Shown: positions 61,675-64,000 of the stretch, one piece after another
Layout of the letters: every line of letters starts with the position of its first letter
Numbering within the stretch: the first letter of the stretch is position 1
Assembly (NCBI GenBank): GCA_021296235.1
Contig: JAGWAS010000017.1
Location: 13,488 to 77,487 of the forward strand
Reading direction: 5' to 3'
DNA from: Paracoccaceae bacterium
Lineage (GTDB): Bacteria > Pseudomonadota > Alphaproteobacteria > Rhodobacterales > Rhodobacteraceae
DNA: 64,000 nt
The notes under the pieces: generated by a model
The model's database searches: none
What the model was told of the DNA's origin: nothing
What the model saw: the letters and a program-made list of their open reading frames with translations, nothing else
Position numbers and translations under genes: made by a program

Positions 61675-62555
61675 TCCTGTGGACCGGTATAGTATGGGAG
61701 CTGTTCAGTGCGCGGAGTATACCCACCGGCTTGGGTTATTGCGTCCAAATGGTCGGCGATTCCCGATAGTGTGGCGAACCAGACGTCCTTGGAATTCAGA
61801 GTTTCTTCCAGCCATTTCTCGACCATGTTCCACCGTGCCAGCCGTCCGGTCAGAAACGGGTGCAAGATCAACATGAAAAAGCCTCCAGCTTCGTACTGGG
61901 CCTCGAATTCCTCCCAAAAGCCCTTCAGCCCATCGGACGGCGCACGCACGGGCATCATGTAGCCGATCTCGTCATAATGCGCGAAGGGTGGCCAGTCATC
62001 GGTGCCCCAGTGCACCGGCATCTCCCACAATCGGCCTTCCGAAGTCTGCATGGCATACGGAACATCGTCTGCCATCAGCGAACTGTCATAGCGCAAACCG
62101 TGCCGGATCATAAGATCAATCACCTGTTGGGTAACGTTATAAACCGGCGCGCGGTAACCTTGCGGCAGTTGGCCGGTGATCCGTTGGTGAGCGTCCAGCG
62201 CCTTTTCGAAGGCTTCTGTCTGAGGCGTTCCCTTGGTTGCAACCGGATCTTCATGAATCCAGCCATGGTGGCCGATTTCATGTCCTCCATTCATGATGGC
62301 TTCGATCGTGTCCGGATAACGTTCAAGACACCAGCCGGGAATGAAAAACGATTGTTTCAATCCAAGGCGACGGTAGGTTTCAAGGATCCGGGGAACCGCC
62401 ACGGTCGGGCCATAGCGGCCCATGGAAATGGGATAGAGCCGGTCAAATCCGTCCGAGGCACGTGCGATTTGGATAAGGCTGTCCGCGTCCATGTCAAAGG
62501 TAATGGCACAGGCGCACTTGGCGCCGCCGGGCCAAGGGATCGGGTTCTGAATCAT
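61671..62555 (-). CDS. NodB-family polysaccharide deacetylase-like hydrolase
   Basis: 294 aa. NodB fold: AITFDMDADSL supplies the metal/catalytic Asp and EIGHHGWIHEDP the His pair; QGYRAPVYNVTQQVIDLM and MLILHPFLTGR are the later motifs. The HHGWIHE and HPF forms are like those of PuuE-type (allantoinase-like) and ureide-acting members rather than sugar deacetylases. Being coupled to a cytosine deaminase and next to a small-molecule ABC transporter, an amide or ureide substrate is likely. No signal peptide. Confidence 0.8.
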   Translation of the reverse strand: MIQNPIPWPGGAKCACAITFDMDADSLIQIARASDGFDRLYPISMGRYGPTVAVPRILETYRRLGLKQSFFIPGWCLERYPDTIEAIMNGGHEIGHHGWIHEDPVATKGTPQTEAFEKALDAHQRITGQLPQGYRAPVYNVTQQVIDLMIRHGLRYDSSLMADDVPYAMQTSEGRLWEMPVHWGTDDWPPFAHYDEIGYMMPVRAPSDGLKGFWEEFEAQYEAGGFFMLILHPFLTGRLARWNMVEKWLEETLNSKDVWFATLSGIADHLDAITQAGGYTPRTEQLPYYTGPQE

Positions 62556-62670
62556 GGCACCGCACCTCCGTGCACCTCAAGCTGCCAAACTGTCCCATCA
62601 AGGACTGGCAGATGCCTCGCACTATCAACCAACCGAGTTCGACACACCACTCCCATTTGAAGGAATACCG

Positions 62671-63729
62671 TCATGATGGCGAGATTGGCAAAATGTGCGC
62701 AATGTTGTCGGGCCAAGTCAAATGGAAGGATCCGCCCGAGTGGATGTCGAGTTCAGCCAAGGCGCGTTCCTGCAGTTGGACCTTGAATTCAGTGCCGTCG
62801 CCGGCCTCCAGGAACAATGTGACGACTGATCCAACGAATTCTTCAGAAATCAACTTCGTTTCGACTGCCCCGGGTGCGGGTTTGCGAGAGATGGCAATTT
62901 GGTCGGCGGCAATTACCAGGGTAACGGCACTGCCAGTAGTGACACTGTGGGTAGTCTTGACCAGCCCCACCGCCGTATCAATCCCGCCCACAGTGGCATT
63001 TCCGGTCAGAATATTGTTCCGTCCAACAAACTCGGCCACGAAACGATTGGCGGGTGTCCGGTAAATGTCGCGCGGGCTGCCAACTTGGGCAATGCCACCA
63101 TTATTCATGATGACCACCCGATCAGCCATCGCGAAGGCTTCGGATTGGGAATGTGTTACATAGATGAACGTGATGCCCAGTTCCCGCTGCAACCGGTTCA
63201 GCACACCCTGCATGCGAATAACCAGGTGGGCGTCAAGTGCCGACAATGGTTCATCCAGCAGCAGGAGTTGAGGCTCGGTCACGAGTGCGCGCGCAAGTGC
63301 GACGCGTTGGCGCTGCCCGCCTGACAGCGTGTCGACCATGCGGCCGGCAAGATCGGCGATCTCCATGCGCTCAAGCCAGTCGATAGCCCGGCGACTGCGC
63401 TCCTGAACCGCGACTCTGCGCATTTTCAGGCCGAATTCGACGTTTTCCCGCACGTTCAGGAACGGGAACAAGGCCAGAGACTGCCAGACCATGGGAGTAT
63501 CCCGTTGGTGCGCCGACACATCGTTCATAACTCGCCCACCGATCAGGATCTTGCCCGAAGTCGGCTGTTCCAAGCCCGCCAGAATACGCAGTGTCGTGGT
63601 TTTTCCGCAACCCGAAGGACCCATGATCGCAACGAATTCACCTTGATCAATGCTCAAATTCATGCAGCGGACAGCAACAAAGTCGCCGAAGCGTTTCTCG
63701 ACGGCATCGATTTTCACCAATGCAGTCAT
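62671..63729 (-). CDS. ABC transporter ATP-binding protein (PotA/POPT type)
   Basis: 352 aa from the ATG at 63729. Walker A GPSGCGKTTTLR, signature TLSGGQRQRVALARAL, Walker B PQLLLLDEPLSALD, switch YVTHSQSEAFAMAD. The C-terminal ~120 residues form the TOBE domain common to spermidine/putrescine, opine and phosphonate importers. Overlaps the permease gene as ATGA. The substrate may be tied to the downstream deaminase and NodB-type hydrolase, though 115 bp separate them. Confidence 0.9.
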   Translation of the reverse strand: MTALVKIDAVEKRFGDFVAVRCMNLSIDQGEFVAIMGPSGCGKTTTLRILAGLEQPTSGKILIGGRVMNDVSAHQRDTPMVWQSLALFPFLNVRENVEFGLKMRRVAVQERSRRAIDWLERMEIADLAGRMVDTLSGGQRQRVALARALVTEPQLLLLDEPLSALDAHLVIRMQGVLNRLQRELGITFIYVTHSQSEAFAMADRVVIMNNGGIAQVGSPRDIYRTPANRFVAEFVGRNNILTGNATVGGIDTAVGLVKTTHSVTTGSAVTLVIAADQIAISRKPAPGAVETKLISEEFVGSVVTLFLEAGDGTEFKVQLQERALAELDIHSGGSFHLTWPDNIAHILPISPS

Positions 63730-64000
63730 GCCGACCTCCACATCACACGATTGAACACCAGTAGCTGCGCCAATACCACCAGTGTCATTGACGTCAGGAA
63801 GACGAAAGATCCGATCGAATTAACCTGCGGGTCAATGTTGCCCTGCACGATCTCGAGTATCAGCACCGGAATGGTCTTGTTCAGGCCGCCCACATACCAA
63901 GCGACGGCAAACTCGTCGAAGGATATCGCTGCTGTCAGGCACAGCGCCGAGACAATTGCAGGACGGCAGAACGGCAGGACAACCGCGCGCAGCGCCACCC
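63726..64000 (-). CDS. ABC transporter permease, PotC-like (partial, runs off right edge)
   Basis: C-terminal ~91 residues of an inner-membrane permease. VVLPFCRPAIVSALCLTAAISFDEFAVAW carries the EAA-loop end and the typical Ser-Phe-Asp-Glu-Phe turn of PotC-type permeases, followed by a last membrane segment. The frame is open to the window edge, so the start lies outside; the GTG at 63998 is internal. Confidence 0.87.
   Translation of the reverse strand, partial: VALRAVVLPFCRPAIVSALCLTAAISFDEFAVAWYVGGLNKTIPVLILEIVQGNIDPQVNSIGSFVFLTSMTLVVLAQLLVFNRVMWRSA

Noticed and set aside
1-64000. tRNA or rRNA genes
   Set aside because: No T-loop GTTCGA-type signature in a cloverleaf context and no rRNA-like conserved blocks were noticed; a covariance-model scan would be needed to exclude short RNAs.

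Overview
The window is a 64 kb piece of an alphaproteobacterial chromosome with moderate-to-high GC (by eye mid-50s per cent). The evidence is the type of genes and their grouping: a bacterial homogentisate cluster with DUF2783, a DgcN/DgcA D-glutamate pair, MocD/MocE-like proteins, rsmB facing argG, dapD-dapE, and a POPT-type ABC transporter. A Rhodobacterales-like, probably marine or host-associated bacterium fits best; the species cannot be named from this sequence. Several starts are TTG or GTG with good Shine-Dalgarno sites. Gene-free gaps of 300-800 bp are common and some hold broken genes, so the genome looks as if it is slowly decaying. No rRNA, tRNA or CRISPR array was seen.

Layout. 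1-5.5 kb: a reverse-strand operon hslO - CoA pyrophosphatase - cca (cut by the left edge), then a forward set with a NUDIX hydrolase and a carnitine-degradation pair (BKACE enzyme and L-carnitine dehydrogenase). 5.5-12.6 kb: an accessory island framed by two diverged direct repeats of about 230 bp. It holds ccdAB, a broken second ccdB, a RelE/ParE system, two toxin-immunity pairs, a decayed secreted toxin, a Xer-type recombinase with an internal deletion, and an IS5-family transposase relic. 12.7-24.4 kb: housekeeping genes (rsmB, argG, msrA, a broken yggT, a UMF1 transporter, mepA, dapD, dapE, a DUF2064-type protein) and an isolated secreted protein. 25.1-30.2 kb: D-amino-acid operon dgcN-dgcA-dat, then cobD, rnhB and a small exported protein. 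30.4-38.8 kb: homogentisate (tyrosine/phenylalanine) degradation with its MarR regulator, two metallo-beta-lactamase-fold hydrolases, an FAD monooxygenase, DUF2783, maiA and a thiolase.

38.9-64 kb: an ABC-F ATPase, a one-chain MNT-HEPN protein, adenine deaminase with AMP nucleosidase, HU with a clear terminator, an EamA transporter, an SNF2 helicase with a SWIM-finger partner, aroC, a MocE/MocD-like Rieske-desaturase pair facing a bifunctional IolC, an amidinotransferase, a DnaQ-CBS-DUF294 fusion, a fungal-type cytosine deaminase with a NodB-family hydrolase, and the start of an ABC operon cut by the right edge.

How it fits together. Much of the window feeds small nitrogen-rich or aromatic compounds into central metabolism: carnitine, D-glutamate/D-amino acids, tyrosine via homogentisate, adenine/AMP, cytosine, and possibly inositol or inosamine derivatives. 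The most unusual part is the 5.5-12.6 kb island. There a roughly 60-90 bp leader recurs next to toxin genes of toxin-antitoxin modules, and in two cases it leads directly into a signal peptide and a short constant region joined to a variable toxin domain. This looks like a compact array of secreted polymorphic-toxin cassettes interleaved with toxin-antitoxin modules, now partly decayed.
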